Below, piece by piece: positions 10,086 through 17,435 of a stretch of DNA of 33,088 nucleotides. Numbering within the stretch: position 1 is the stretch's first letter; the number at the start of each line of letters is the position of its first letter. Origin of the DNA: SG8-30 sp037443885 (GTDB lineage: Bacteria > Pseudomonadota > Gammaproteobacteria > Steroidobacterales > Steroidobacteraceae); NCBI GenBank assembly GCA_037443885.1, contig JBBINN010000008.1, forward strand, positions 1 to 33,088, written 5' to 3'. The notes below the pieces were generated by a model that saw only the letters and a list, made by a program, of their open reading frames with translations, was not told the DNA's origin and ran no database searches. The translations under genes and the position numbers were made by a program.

Positions 10086-11261
10086 ATGCCCGGAACGCTA
10101 CGAGGCAAGGCCGCCATCGTCGGCGCCGCCGACACGCAGGTCGGCGTCGTGCCGCACGTGGGCGCGACGCGCCTGTGCCTCGACGCCATCCTCGGCGCGC
10201 TCGACGATGCGGGGCTCTCGAAGGACGATGTCGACGGCCTCGTCACCTGCAACTCGATCGCCGAGTCCTGGACCTACCACGCCGAGGCGATCGCGGAGCA
10301 CCTGCAGATCTTCCCGCGCTACTGCGTCAGCGTCGCGACCGGCGGCGGCACCACCTTCACCGCCCTGCACCAGGCGGCCGCGGCCATCGCGTCCGGCCTG
10401 TGCAGCACCGTGGTCGTCGCGATGGCCGACAGCCTGCGCTCGGGGCTGACGCGCGAGCGGGCCGTGACGATGCAGGCCTCGACCGGCCACCCGCAGTTCG
10501 AGGGCCCCTGGGGCGCGCCGGTCTCGGCGAGCTACGCGCTCATCGCCAGGGCCCACATGCACGAGTACGGCACCACGCCGGAGCAACTCGCCGCCGTGGC
10601 GGTGAGCACGCGCGCGCACGCGGCGAGGAACCCCGCGGCGCAGATGCGCGCGCCGATCACGGTCGGGGACGTGCTGAACTCGAGGATGATCGCCGACCCG
10701 CTGCGCCTGCTCGATTGCTCGTTGATCTCCGACGGCGGCGCAGCGGTGGTGCTCACCTCCGCCGAGCGCGCGCGGGATCTGCGCCGACGCCCGGTCTACC
10801 TGCTCGGCGCCGGCGAGGGCCATGGCCACGAGCACATCAGCCAGGCGAAGAGCCTCACCACGTCGGCCGCGGTGGACTCGGGCCGGCGCGCCTGCCGCAT
10901 GGCGGGCGTGGTCCCGGACGACATGGACTTCGCCAACCTGTACGACTGCTTCACGCCGGTGGTGCTCGTCCTGCTGGAGGACCTCGGTTTCTGCGCCAAG
11001 GGCGAGGGTGGTGCCTTCGTCGAGGCCGGCCACATCGCCCCAGGCGGGCGCCTGCCGGTCAACAGCCACGGCGGACTGCTGTCCCACTGCCACCCCGGGC
11101 ATCCCGGCTCGATGTTCGCGTTGACCGAGGCGGTGCGGCAGCTGCAAGGCAACGCGGGCCAGCGCCAGCTCGCGCGTGCGGAGCTCGGGCTGGTGCACGG
11201 CCAGGGCGGCGTGATGTCGAGCCACTGCACGGTGATCCTCGGCCGGGAGCGTGGCCCGTGA
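10086..11261 (+). CDS. Thiolase-like protein (SCP-x/Ltp type), possible CoA-ester aldolase
   Basis: A 391-residue protein with a thiolase fold: IVGAADTQVG near the start, FPRYCVSVATGGGTTFTALHQ (77-97) at the nucleophile region, a DPLRLLDCSLISDGGAAVVL segment, NSHGG, and GQGG close to the end. Aligned to SCP-2 thiolases (NNNCATGSTAL), the catalytic Cys position is Gly87, so ordinary thiolysis is unlikely. Cys-less relatives such as Ltp2 act as retro-aldolases on steroid-derived CoA esters together with a DUF35 protein. Here the next gene encodes a DUF35 protein and overlaps by four bases (GTGA), which supports a similar complex. Substrate unknown; no other steroid or CoA-ester catabolic gene is visible in the window. 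Confidence 0.85.
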   Translation: MPGTLRGKAAIVGAADTQVGVVPHVGATRLCLDAILGALDDAGLSKDDVDGLVTCNSIAESWTYHAEAIAEHLQIFPRYCVSVATGGGTTFTALHQAAAAIASGLCSTVVVAMADSLRSGLTRERAVTMQASTGHPQFEGPWGAPVSASYALIARAHMHEYGTTPEQLAAVAVSTRAHAARNPAAQMRAPITVGDVLNSRMIADPLRLLDCSLISDGGAAVVLTSAERARDLRRRPVYLLGAGEGHGHEHISQAKSLTTSAAVDSGRRACRMAGVVPDDMDFANLYDCFTPVVLVLLEDLGFCAKGEGGAFVEAGHIAPGGRLPVNSHGGLLSHCHPGHPGSMFALTEAVRQLQGNAGQRQLARAELGLVHGQGGVMSSHCTVILGRERGP

Positions 11262-11668
11262 GCGAGTCGCCGAAGCGCATCGTCCCCGTTCCGACCGCCG
11301 AGACCGCGGAGTTCTGGGAGGGCTGCCGCCGCCGCGAGCTGCTGCTGCAGCGCTGCCGGGGCTGCGGGCGGGTGCAGTTCTACCCGCGCGGGCTGTGCGC
11401 CAGCTGCGGCGGGCGCGAACTCGGCTGGATTCGCGCCAGCGGCCGCGGCGTGGTGCGGAGCTTCAGCATCGTGCGCCGGCCGGTGTCGCCGGCCTACGGC
11501 GCCGAAGGCCCGTTCGCACTGCTCCTCGTCACGCTCGAGGAAGGCCCCACGCTGATGAGCACACTGACGGGCTGCCCGCCGGAGCAGGCCTTCATCGGCA
11601 TGCCCGTTGCGGTGACCTTCGAGGACTGGCCCGAGGGCGTGACGATGCCCCGCTTTCGTCCCGCCTGA
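11258..11668 (+). CDS. DUF35 zinc-ribbon/OB-fold protein, partner of the thiolase-like protein
   Basis: A 136-residue protein. An N-terminal helix TAETAEFWEGCRRRELLLQ is followed by a rubredoxin-like zinc ribbon with C33, C36, C47 and C50 (CRGCG and CASCG), then an OB-fold (GRGVVRSFSIVRRP through AVTFEDWPEG). The family binds acyl-CoA and forms complexes with thiolase-like enzymes, in some cases completing the active site. The GTG start overlaps the stop of the upstream thiolase-like gene, the usual order for such pairs. It is convergent with the bactofilin gene, 17 bases away, with no convincing hairpin between. Confidence 0.9.
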   Translation: MSESPKRIVPVPTAETAEFWEGCRRRELLLQRCRGCGRVQFYPRGLCASCGGRELGWIRASGRGVVRSFSIVRRPVSPAYGAEGPFALLLVTLEEGPTLMSTLTGCPPEQAFIGMPVAVTFEDWPEGVTMPRFRPA

Positions 11669-11685
11669 CCCGAGCGGCCGCAGCC

Positions 11686-12135
11686 TCAGCTTTCCGAAAC
11701 CCCAGCCGCCCGGCCCACCGGCGCAGGCAGATTCACGACCTTGTTGCCGTCCTCCTGCGAGGCGGATGGGGCGTCCACGCACTCGAGGCGGCCCTCCACG
11801 GTAGCGCCGCATTCCAGGCGCAACTTGCGATAGAAGATGTTGCCGGTGATGCGCGCCTTCGCCTGCAGCTCGACGAAGTGACCTACCTCGAGATCGCCGT
11901 GGATGGTGCCGTTGATGACGGCGTCGTGGACCTTCACGGAGCCGCGGATGCTGCCCTTCTCGCTGACGACGAGCAGTCCGCCCTGCCCGCCGCGCGCGCA
12001 GACGCTGCCCTGGATGCTGCCGTCCACCCGCAGCCCGTCGGAGATGAACACGTCGCCCTGGATCTCCACGCCCTCGGCGACGAGACTGGTCAGGCGGCGA
12101 ACCTCGATGGACGGATGCTGCTTGCGGCGGAACAT
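11686..12135 (-). CDS. Bactofilin (polymerising cytoskeletal protein)
   Basis: A 149-residue bactofilin: short N-terminal tail, then a beta-helical core (about 18-115) built of repeats such as GVEIQGDVFISDGLRVDGSI and GSIRGSVKVHDAVINGTI, then a polar tail. Bactofilins form nucleotide-free filaments on the inner membrane that position cell-wall enzymes. A GGGAG site lies 6 bases before the ATG. It is the last gene of a three-gene unit with an M23 peptidase and a membrane coiled-coil protein, a setting that recalls CcmA with Csd peptidases in Helicobacter. Its role in cell shape or local wall growth is inferred from context. Confidence 0.95.
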   Translation of the reverse strand: MFRRKQHPSIEVRRLTSLVAEGVEIQGDVFISDGLRVDGSIQGSVCARGGQGGLLVVSEKGSIRGSVKVHDAVINGTIHGDLEVGHFVELQAKARITGNIFYRKLRLECGATVEGRLECVDAPSASQEDGNKVVNLPAPVGRAAGVSES

Positions 12136-12150
12136 GGCGACTCCCGGTGT

Positions 12151-12513
12151 TCAATCACGCCGGGCGGCGCGGGGATTGCCCCTGGCCCGGTAGAACTCGA
12201 CCTGGCTCGTCATCTCGACGACGTGACTGTTGAGCTCGGCAACCTGCTCCTCGAGCGCCGCGCGCGTGGCGCGCTCGACGTCCATCTCGACGCGCAGCTG
12301 CGCGAGCTCGCTCCGGAGCGAGGCGTTCTCCACTTCCAGCGCGCCAGCCCGCGCGAACGGCGATCCGCCGGTGCCGAACTGCAGCAGGATGAGCGTCACT
12401 GCGACCGCGGCGCCGGCAGCGATGGCGACGCCGCGAACGGCCGGGCGGGAGGTGGGCACCAGCTCGAAGCGGGCCTCCGTGAGGAACCTGGAAGAGCGCG
12501 CCGTCACGGCCAT
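12151..12513 (-). CDS. Membrane-anchored coiled-coil protein in the bactofilin operon
   Basis: A 120-residue protein with one membrane span (about 27-46), a short linker and a predicted coiled coil (about 58-108, heptad-like ENASLRSELAQLRVEM and ALEEQVAELNSHVVEM). Only about 26 residues precede the span. It resembles no enzyme. Its start shares one base with the stop of the M23 gene (TGATG at 12511-12515), and the bactofilin gene follows after 15 bases, so all three are almost certainly co-transcribed. A plausible job is to link the cytoplasmic bactofilin to the periplasmic peptidase, but this is inference. Confidence 0.8.
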   Translation of the reverse strand: MAVTARSSRFLTEARFELVPTSRPAVRGVAIAAGAAVAVTLILLQFGTGGSPFARAGALEVENASLRSELAQLRVEMDVERATRAALEEQVAELNSHVVEMTSQVEFYRARGNPRAARRD

Positions 12514-13430
12514 CAGCGCGCGGCACCCGGCAGGACTTCGGCGAGATAGGGGCCCGGATCCACGCGGCGTCCGTCGCGGATGACCTCGAAGTGCAGGTGC
12601 GGGCCGCTCGAACGCCCGGTGGAGCCAACGAGCGCGATCTCCTGCTGCGGCATCACGACATCGCCGACGCGCACCAGCAGCTTCGAGGCGTGGCCGTAGA
12701 GCGTGGACAGGCCATTGCCGTGATCGATGACGACGGTCTGGCCGTAGGCGCCGCGGTAGCCGGCCGCGACCACCCGGCCGCCACCGCTCGCCAGGATCGG
12801 CGTGCCGCGCGGCGCGGGGATGTCGAGGCCGGCGTGGCGAGCGAGCTGGCCGGTGAACGGATCGTGGCGCAGTCCGTAGGCCGAGCTGATGCCGACGCCC
12901 TCGCCCGCCACCGGAACGCGCGACGGAAAGGCCATGGTCTGCATCACCTGCCCGGCGGCGGAGTCAGCCAGCTGGCCGAGCGCCGCCTCGAGCGCAAACA
13001 GCCGCATCTCGGCGAGCGCCAGCCCTGTGCCGTGATCGTCGGCCGCAGCGAATGCGGCGGGCAGCGTGCCGACCGCGGCGATCTGCAGCAGCGGGCCGCC
13101 CGCAGGACCCGTGACCTTCTTCGGCTCCAGCAGGCTGGTTTCGGTCGTGATGCCGAGGCGCCGGGCCAGCGCAACCGCCTCGCTCTCGAGCTTCGAGAGT
13201 CGGCTCGCGAGCTGGCCGACGCGGCCGACGAGGGCACGACCCTCGGGATCCTGGATATCGAGGCGCGCGGGCGATCGTGAATCCACCTGCGCGAGCCGGT
13301 AGCCGGCGCCCATGGACACCACGGCCAGCACGAGCACGACGAAGCCCGCCCACAGCGCAAACGACAGGGCGCCGAAGGTGTGGGTGCGTGAGCCCGCGAC
13401 AGGGCCGGCGGAGATGATGACGAACGCCAC
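12513..13430 (-). CDS. Membrane-anchored M23 (LytM-type) peptidoglycan endopeptidase
   Basis: A 305-residue protein: N-terminal tail, one membrane span (about 20-45), a helical stretch (about 60-160), then a C-terminal M23 domain (about 175-298). The zinc ligands are present: H199 and D203 in HAGLD, and H280 in HLHFE, with H247 and H278 as catalytic histidines, so it should be active. It would cut peptide cross-links in the periplasm. The GTG start has GGAGG 5 bases upstream (13436-13440). It is the first gene of the unit leading to the coiled-coil protein and the bactofilin; bactofilin-linked M23 peptidases are known in several bacteria. Confidence 0.93.
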   Translation of the reverse strand: MAFVIISAGPVAGSRTHTFGALSFALWAGFVVLVLAVVSMGAGYRLAQVDSRSPARLDIQDPEGRALVGRVGQLASRLSKLESEAVALARRLGITTETSLLEPKKVTGPAGGPLLQIAAVGTLPAAFAAADDHGTGLALAEMRLFALEAALGQLADSAAGQVMQTMAFPSRVPVAGEGVGISSAYGLRHDPFTGQLARHAGLDIPAPRGTPILASGGGRVVAAGYRGAYGQTVVIDHGNGLSTLYGHASKLLVRVGDVVMPQQEIALVGSTGRSSGPHLHFEVIRDGRRVDPGPYLAEVLPGAAR

Positions 13431-13552
13431 GGCGTCCTCCCTCGTTCGCTGCGCGCGAACCTAATTACCCCGCGACAGGCGAGTGGAACAAGCGAAGTTC
13501 CGCGTGGCGGCCCGAACTGTGAAGAGGGACACATTCAACAGCCGGAAAGCGC

Positions 13553-13568
13553 GTCGCCATTCGGCGAC
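13553..13568 (-). other. Small hairpin between parA and the M23 gene
   Basis: GTCGCC and GGCGAC arms around a 4-base loop, in the 209-base gap between the two minus-strand genes. No T-tract of note follows on the minus strand. It could be a weak terminator or an mRNA structure; otherwise the gap shows nothing clear. Confidence 0.25.
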
Positions 13569-13639
13569 AGCACGGCGGCAGCCCGCGGCATCCAGCCGAG
13601 CAAGCGCCGCGGATCCCGGCGCCGACGACCGCGCGGCGC

Positions 13640-14389
13640 TCAGGTCCCGCCCAGCTTCTGATCCACCTCCCGCCACAGCGCCACGAAGCGCTGCGACGCC
13701 TCGCTGGCAGGCGCGAAGGACGGCAGGGGCGCGCGACGCAGCGTCATGCGCTCGATGTCGCTCCAGTAGGGGATCTCGGCGGCGAGCATCATCGGGAAGC
13801 GGCCACGGGCCTCGGCCATCAGCGCCTGGTGCAGCGACTTGCGCCGGTCCACCATCGAGAAGAACGGAAGTATGCGCAGGTCCCTCCAACCCTCGCGCTC
13901 CACGAAAGCGAGCAGCTGATCGATCATCCGAAGCGAGAGCGGCGCGGGAAGCGTCGGCACTACGATCGCGTCCGCCGCCCTCAGCACGTTCTCGGTCAGG
14001 AGCGACGCACCCGGCGGGCAGTCGAGCACCAGCAGGTCGTACTGATCCTGCAGGGGCCGGCTCATCCTGAGCAGTCGCTGGGTCGGATGCCTGCGCGCGT
14101 CCATGTGGACATCGAAGTTCCGGTAGGAGAAATCGGCGGGTATCAGGTCGAGACCGGCCCAGGGCGTCGAGGCGACGACCTCGGGCAGCCCGACCTTGCC
14201 GCTCACGAGACGCCGTGCCGAGACCCGGTCGTCGGGCTCGCCGCGCAGCACCCAGGTCGCCCCGCCCTGCGGGTCGAGGTCCCAGAACACGGTGCGCCGG
14301 CCCGAGCGCGCGGCGAGGTAGGCAAGGTTCACGGCGGCCGTCGTCTTGCCGACACCGCCCTTGATGTTGGAAACGGCGAGGGTTTTCAC
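13640..14389 (-). CDS. Orphan ParA/MinD-family ATPase
   Basis: A 249-residue P-loop ATPase. The deviant Walker A KGGVGKTT (10-17, with signature lysine K10 and K15) is followed by DLDPQGGATWVL and the Walker B region LLVLDCPPG. Such proteins bind DNA or membranes as ATP dimers and position cargo. The start at the second GTG (14389) is chosen because GGAGG (14396-14400) lies 6 bases away; the first GTG (14395) would directly abut it. No parB or parS-like repeat is nearby, so it is not an ordinary chromosome-partition pair. It lies 209 bases upstream of, and in the same direction as, the M23-coiled coil-bactofilin genes; a shared role is possible but unproven. Confidence 0.9.
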   Translation of the reverse strand: MKTLAVSNIKGGVGKTTAAVNLAYLAARSGRRTVFWDLDPQGGATWVLRGEPDDRVSARRLVSGKVGLPEVVASTPWAGLDLIPADFSYRNFDVHMDARRHPTQRLLRMSRPLQDQYDLLVLDCPPGASLLTENVLRAADAIVVPTLPAPLSLRMIDQLLAFVEREGWRDLRILPFFSMVDRRKSLHQALMAEARGRFPMMLAAEIPYWSDIERMTLRRAPLPSFAPASEASQRFVALWREVDQKLGGT

Positions 14390-14395
14390 GGCCAC

Positions 14396-14400
14396 CCTCC
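14396..14400 (-). promoter_or_regulatory. Ribosome binding site deciding the ParA start
   Basis: GGAGG on the minus strand, directly next to a GTG at 14395 but at ideal spacing (6 bases) from the GTG at 14389. Confidence 0.7.
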
Positions 14401-14418
14401 GGTGCCCGGTGCTCCTGC

Positions 14419-14447
14419 ACTTTAGCGGCGCCGACCCGGACTTTCAC
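14419..14447 (-). promoter_or_regulatory. Candidate sigma-70 promoter for parA
   Basis: On the minus strand GTGAAA (14442-14447) and TAAAGT (14419-14424) are separated by 17 bases, each matching the consensus at four of six positions. It lies 30 bases ahead of the parA start, in the divergent gap with trmO. Confidence 0.35.
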
Positions 14448-14494
14448 TGGAAGATTGTGATCCGCGGTTGCGGCCCTGTAAGGTCTCGGACCGG

Positions 14495-15313
14495 ATGCAT
14501 ACCGGGACCCTCAGCCTCCAACCCATAGGTTTCGTCAGGACCGCGATGGGCTCGAAATCCGATGCGCCCCGCCAGCCGGCGGCCGCGCCCGACGAGCCTG
14601 CGTGCATCGAGCTGCTGCCAGGCCGCGGCTTCGAGCACGCACTCGAGGACCTCGAGGGCTGGGACTACGTCTGGGTGCTCTACTGGTTCCACCGCAACGA
14701 AGGCTGGCGGCCCAAGGTGCTGCCGCCGCGCAGCTCCACGGGCCGCAAAGGCGTCTTCGCCACGCGCTCGCCGCATCGCCCGAATCCACTGGGACTCTCG
14801 GCCGTGCGGCTCGAGCGTGTCGATGGCCTGACGCTCCACATCCGTGGCGCGGACATGCTGGACGGCACGCCGGTCCTCGACCTGAAGCCCTACGTCCCCT
14901 ACACGGACGCCCACCCGCAGGCGCGCAGTGGCTGGCTGGAACAGGCCGGCAGCTTCACCAACGCCGCCACCCCGGTCGACCCGCTGCCTGCCTGGCAGGT
15001 GGAGTTCGCACCGGTCGCGGCCGAGCAGGCACGCTGGATCGAGGCACGCACGGGCCTGGCGCTCTCGGGGCGCATCGTCGCCACGCTCGCGCTCGGCCCG
15101 AAACCGAATCCCTATCGTCGCATCAAGCGCGAGGGCGCCGCCTGGCGCCTGGCCGTCAAGGACTGGCGCGTGCGCTTCAGCGTGGCCGGCCGCCGCCTGC
15201 TCGTGGAGTCGATCCGGTCCGGCTACCGGGAATCCCAGCTCGCGAGCGCGACGGACCCCGCGCTCGCGCTGCACCGGGAATTCTCGGCGAAGTGGTCGCC
15301 CGCGGACGTTTGA
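14495..15313 (+). CDS. trmO: tRNA (adenine(37)-N6)-methyltransferase TrmO (TsaA family)
   Basis: A 272-residue protein. TrmO methylates N6-threonylcarbamoyladenosine at position 37 of certain tRNAs to m6t6A using S-adenosylmethionine. Seen: the opening strand LQPIGFVRT, the family signature GVFATRSPHRPNPLGLSAVR, and DLKPYVPYTD. A C-terminal part (about 170-272) with GPKPNPYRRIK and VKDWRVRFSV matches the long, two-domain form as in E. coli TsaA. The ATG at 14495 is preferred to an in-frame TTG at 14468. It is divergent from parA and followed after 58 bases by a methyltransferase gene. Confidence 0.93.
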   Translation: MHTGTLSLQPIGFVRTAMGSKSDAPRQPAAAPDEPACIELLPGRGFEHALEDLEGWDYVWVLYWFHRNEGWRPKVLPPRSSTGRKGVFATRSPHRPNPLGLSAVRLERVDGLTLHIRGADMLDGTPVLDLKPYVPYTDAHPQARSGWLEQAGSFTNAATPVDPLPAWQVEFAPVAAEQARWIEARTGLALSGRIVATLALGPKPNPYRRIKREGAAWRLAVKDWRVRFSVAGRRLLVESIRSGYRESQLASATDPALALHREFSAKWSPADV

Positions 15314-15371
15314 CGCCTGCTGGCGCCCGCGACCCCTTCGCGCGCCGCGCCTGCGGGTCTATGCTCGACGC

Positions 15372-16130
15372 ATGAGACCACGGTACTGGCTGTCGCTGGT
15401 CGCCCTGGCCGGGCTCGTCGCCTGCCAGGAAGACTCCTCCGCCCCGGCCGGCGACGCCGCCGCCGGGACCGACGCCTACGACGCGCAGCGCCACGCGATG
15501 GTCGAGCGCCAGCTCCGCGGCCGGGACATCGACGACCGCCGCGTGCTGGACGCGATGCGCCGCGTGCCGCGCCACGAGCTCGTGCCACCCCGCCTGCGCG
15601 ACGAGGCCTACGCCGACTACCCCCTGCCGATCGGCCACGACCAGACCATCTCGCAGCCCTACATCGTCGCCTTCATGACGCAGGCGCTGAAACCGCGCCC
15701 CGGCGACCGCGTGCTTGAGATCGGCACCGGCTCGGGCTACCAGGCCGCGGTGCTCGCCGAACTCGTCGCCGAGGTGTACACGATCGAGATCGTGGCTCCC
15801 CTCGGCGAGCGGGCGCGCGCGGATCTCGAGCGGCTCGGCTACCGCAACGTCCACGTGCGCATCGGTGACGGCTACGAGGGCTGGCCCGAGCACGCGCCTT
15901 TCGACGCCATCATCGTCACCTGCGCACCGGAAGACGTGCCGAGACCGCTGGTGGAGCAACTCCGCGACGGTGGCCGGATGATCATTCCGGTCGGCGACCT
16001 GCGGCGCGGCCAGGAGCTCTACCTGCTCGAGAAGCGTGGCGGCGAGGTCGTCCGCCGGGCGATCCTGCCGGTGCGCTTCGTGCCGATGACGGGGCGGGCA
16101 CAGGACGGGCCCAGCGACACGCGCGACTGA
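15372..16130 (+). CDS. Protein-L-isoaspartate O-methyltransferase with lipoprotein signal
   Basis: A 252-residue protein. The N-terminus (WLSLVALAGLVAC) is a lipoprotein signal with the lipid-bearing Cys at 18 and Gln at +2, which favours the outer membrane. After a short Ala/Asp-rich linker the PIMT domain (about 38-240) is complete: PLPIGHDQTISQPYIVAFMT (84-103) and the SAM motif VLEIGTGSGYQ (114-124). The enzyme repairs isoaspartyl residues by methyl transfer. Export is puzzling because SAM is cytoplasmic. A start at the ATG at 15498 would give a normal-sized cytoplasmic enzyme, but neither start has a clear ribosome site and the signal is too regular to be accidental. A second PIMT-like gene lies at 24283. 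Confidence 0.88.
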   Translation: MRPRYWLSLVALAGLVACQEDSSAPAGDAAAGTDAYDAQRHAMVERQLRGRDIDDRRVLDAMRRVPRHELVPPRLRDEAYADYPLPIGHDQTISQPYIVAFMTQALKPRPGDRVLEIGTGSGYQAAVLAELVAEVYTIEIVAPLGERARADLERLGYRNVHVRIGDGYEGWPEHAPFDAIIVTCAPEDVPRPLVEQLRDGGRMIIPVGDLRRGQELYLLEKRGGEVVRRAILPVRFVPMTGRAQDGPSDTRD

Positions 16131-16165
16131 CCGGCCTCGTATCGGCGGGTCTCGCTACGGGCCGG
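16131..16165. terminator. Imperfect hairpin at a convergent junction
   Basis: CCGGCC-T-CGTA (16131-16141) pairs with TACGGGCCGG (16156-16165) except for one bulged base, with a 14-base loop. It spans the gap between the PIMT lipoprotein and ChaN-PDZ genes. No T-tract. Confidence 0.35.
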
Positions 16166-17432
16166 AAGGCGCACCGCTGCCGGCGGCCGGCGGGAACTTC
16201 GCAACGCGCTCGAGGCTTCGCCGGCCCCGCTCGACGCGAATCGGCAGCCAGCTGCCCGGCGCCTGTCGCGCGATGGATTCGGCCACCTGCCCGGGGGTCG
16301 CGACGCGGCTGCCGCCGACGGCGACGATCACGTCTCCCACGCGCAGCCTCGCCTGCTGCGCCACCGACCCGTCGGTGATGCTGGCAATACGCACGCCGGC
16401 CGGCGCAACTTCGAGCGTCACGCCGAGGCGCACCCGCGGCGGCGCAGGCGGACGCGGCGGCGGATCCACGCCGAACACCGCCGTGGCGTAACCGTCGGCG
16501 AGGCGCGCGCAATCCGAGGCCACGTCCCAGGGCAGGAGCGTCACGGGCGACTCGAAGCCGAGCGCCTCGAGCTGCCACGGAACGCCAAAGCCGTGCACGA
16601 CGTGGCCGCTGCCCATCAGGCCGACCACCGGCGCCTGCGGATGCCGCAGCGACGCATCGCGGATGCCGAGCGCCATGGCGCGGTCCCAGGTGAGCTGGGC
16701 CTCGACGAACCGCCGGAAGCGCTCGTCGTCGCGCCGAGGCCCGGTGGCGTCTCCAGCCGGCAGGTGCTCGCGCCAGCTGTCGAACAGCAGGTCGAGGTAG
16801 CCGTCGGCGGCGGGCGCGGGCTCGTCCACGCCCTCGCGCTCGTCTTCCGGCACGGCAGCGAAGCCTCGCTCGGCGACTCTGCTCGTGAGACTGCGCTCCA
16901 CGTTCACCGCCACCATGGGGATGCGGTTCATGCGGGCGAAGTGGAAGATCGGCAGGTAGAGCGACGGGTTGAAGCTCCACACCCGGCGCCAGTCGGCATC
17001 GGTCAGGAAGGTCGCTTCGTCGGTCTCGCCGGCCACCCACCGGTCGAGCGCCGGCTGGACGCGGCGCGGGAACATCTCGAGCGCAATCACCAGGTCCGGG
17101 CGCCGGGCGTGCAGCGCCGCGAGTACCTGCAGCTGCCAGCGATGGTGCTCGGCGCTCTCGTGGGTCTCGCCAAGCAGCACCACGCGCGCGGCGGCGCCAC
17201 GCTCGATCAATTCCGCAGTGGCGAGCGGCTCGGCCGAGCCGGCGCCGGGCACGGCCCACTGCGCGACGGGCACGCAGGACGTCACCCGGGGCACCGGGAC
17301 ATCCGCGGTCGGCGCAGCGCCGCCTTCAGCCGCTGCGACGTCGGCGGTCTCCTCTCCCGCCGCTGACGGACCCGCACCCGCGAGGCAGGCGAATGCGACG
17401 ACGAGGCCTGCCGCCCGGAACCTGAAGCCCAC
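16155..17432 (-). CDS. ChaN-like protein fused to a PDZ domain
   Basis: A 425-residue protein with a signal peptide (cleavage near SAAG, residue 26). The ChaN (DUF399) domain spans about 70-310: VVLLGETHESAEHHRWQ (84-100), ALEMFPRRVQPALDRW, and the late GLMGSGHVVHGFGVPWQL. ChaN proteins bind haem as dimers and are linked to iron uptake. A C-terminal PDZ domain (about 330-410: RLGVTLEVAPAGVRIASI, ARLRVGDVIVAVGG) follows a Pro-rich linker, which is unusual for ChaN and suggests binding of peptide C-termini, perhaps of a protease or membrane partner. The GTG start lies three bases after the glgC stop, so the two are co-transcribed although no functional link is obvious. Confidence 0.87.
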   Translation of the reverse strand: MGFRFRAAGLVVAFACLAGAGPSAAGEETADVAAAEGGAAPTADVPVPRVTSCVPVAQWAVPGAGSAEPLATAELIERGAAARVVLLGETHESAEHHRWQLQVLAALHARRPDLVIALEMFPRRVQPALDRWVAGETDEATFLTDADWRRVWSFNPSLYLPIFHFARMNRIPMVAVNVERSLTSRVAERGFAAVPEDEREGVDEPAPAADGYLDLLFDSWREHLPAGDATGPRRDDERFRRFVEAQLTWDRAMALGIRDASLRHPQAPVVGLMGSGHVVHGFGVPWQLEALGFESPVTLLPWDVASDCARLADGYATAVFGVDPPPRPPAPPRVRLGVTLEVAPAGVRIASITDGSVAQQARLRVGDVIVAVGGSRVATPGQVAESIARQAPGSWLPIRVERGRRSLERVAKFPPAAGSGAPSGP

Positions 17433-17435
17433 GGG

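Noticed and set aside
11669..11685. Possible hairpin between the DUF35 and bactofilin genes
   Set aside because: Only 4-5 bp arms with mismatches or a 36-base loop; not convincing.
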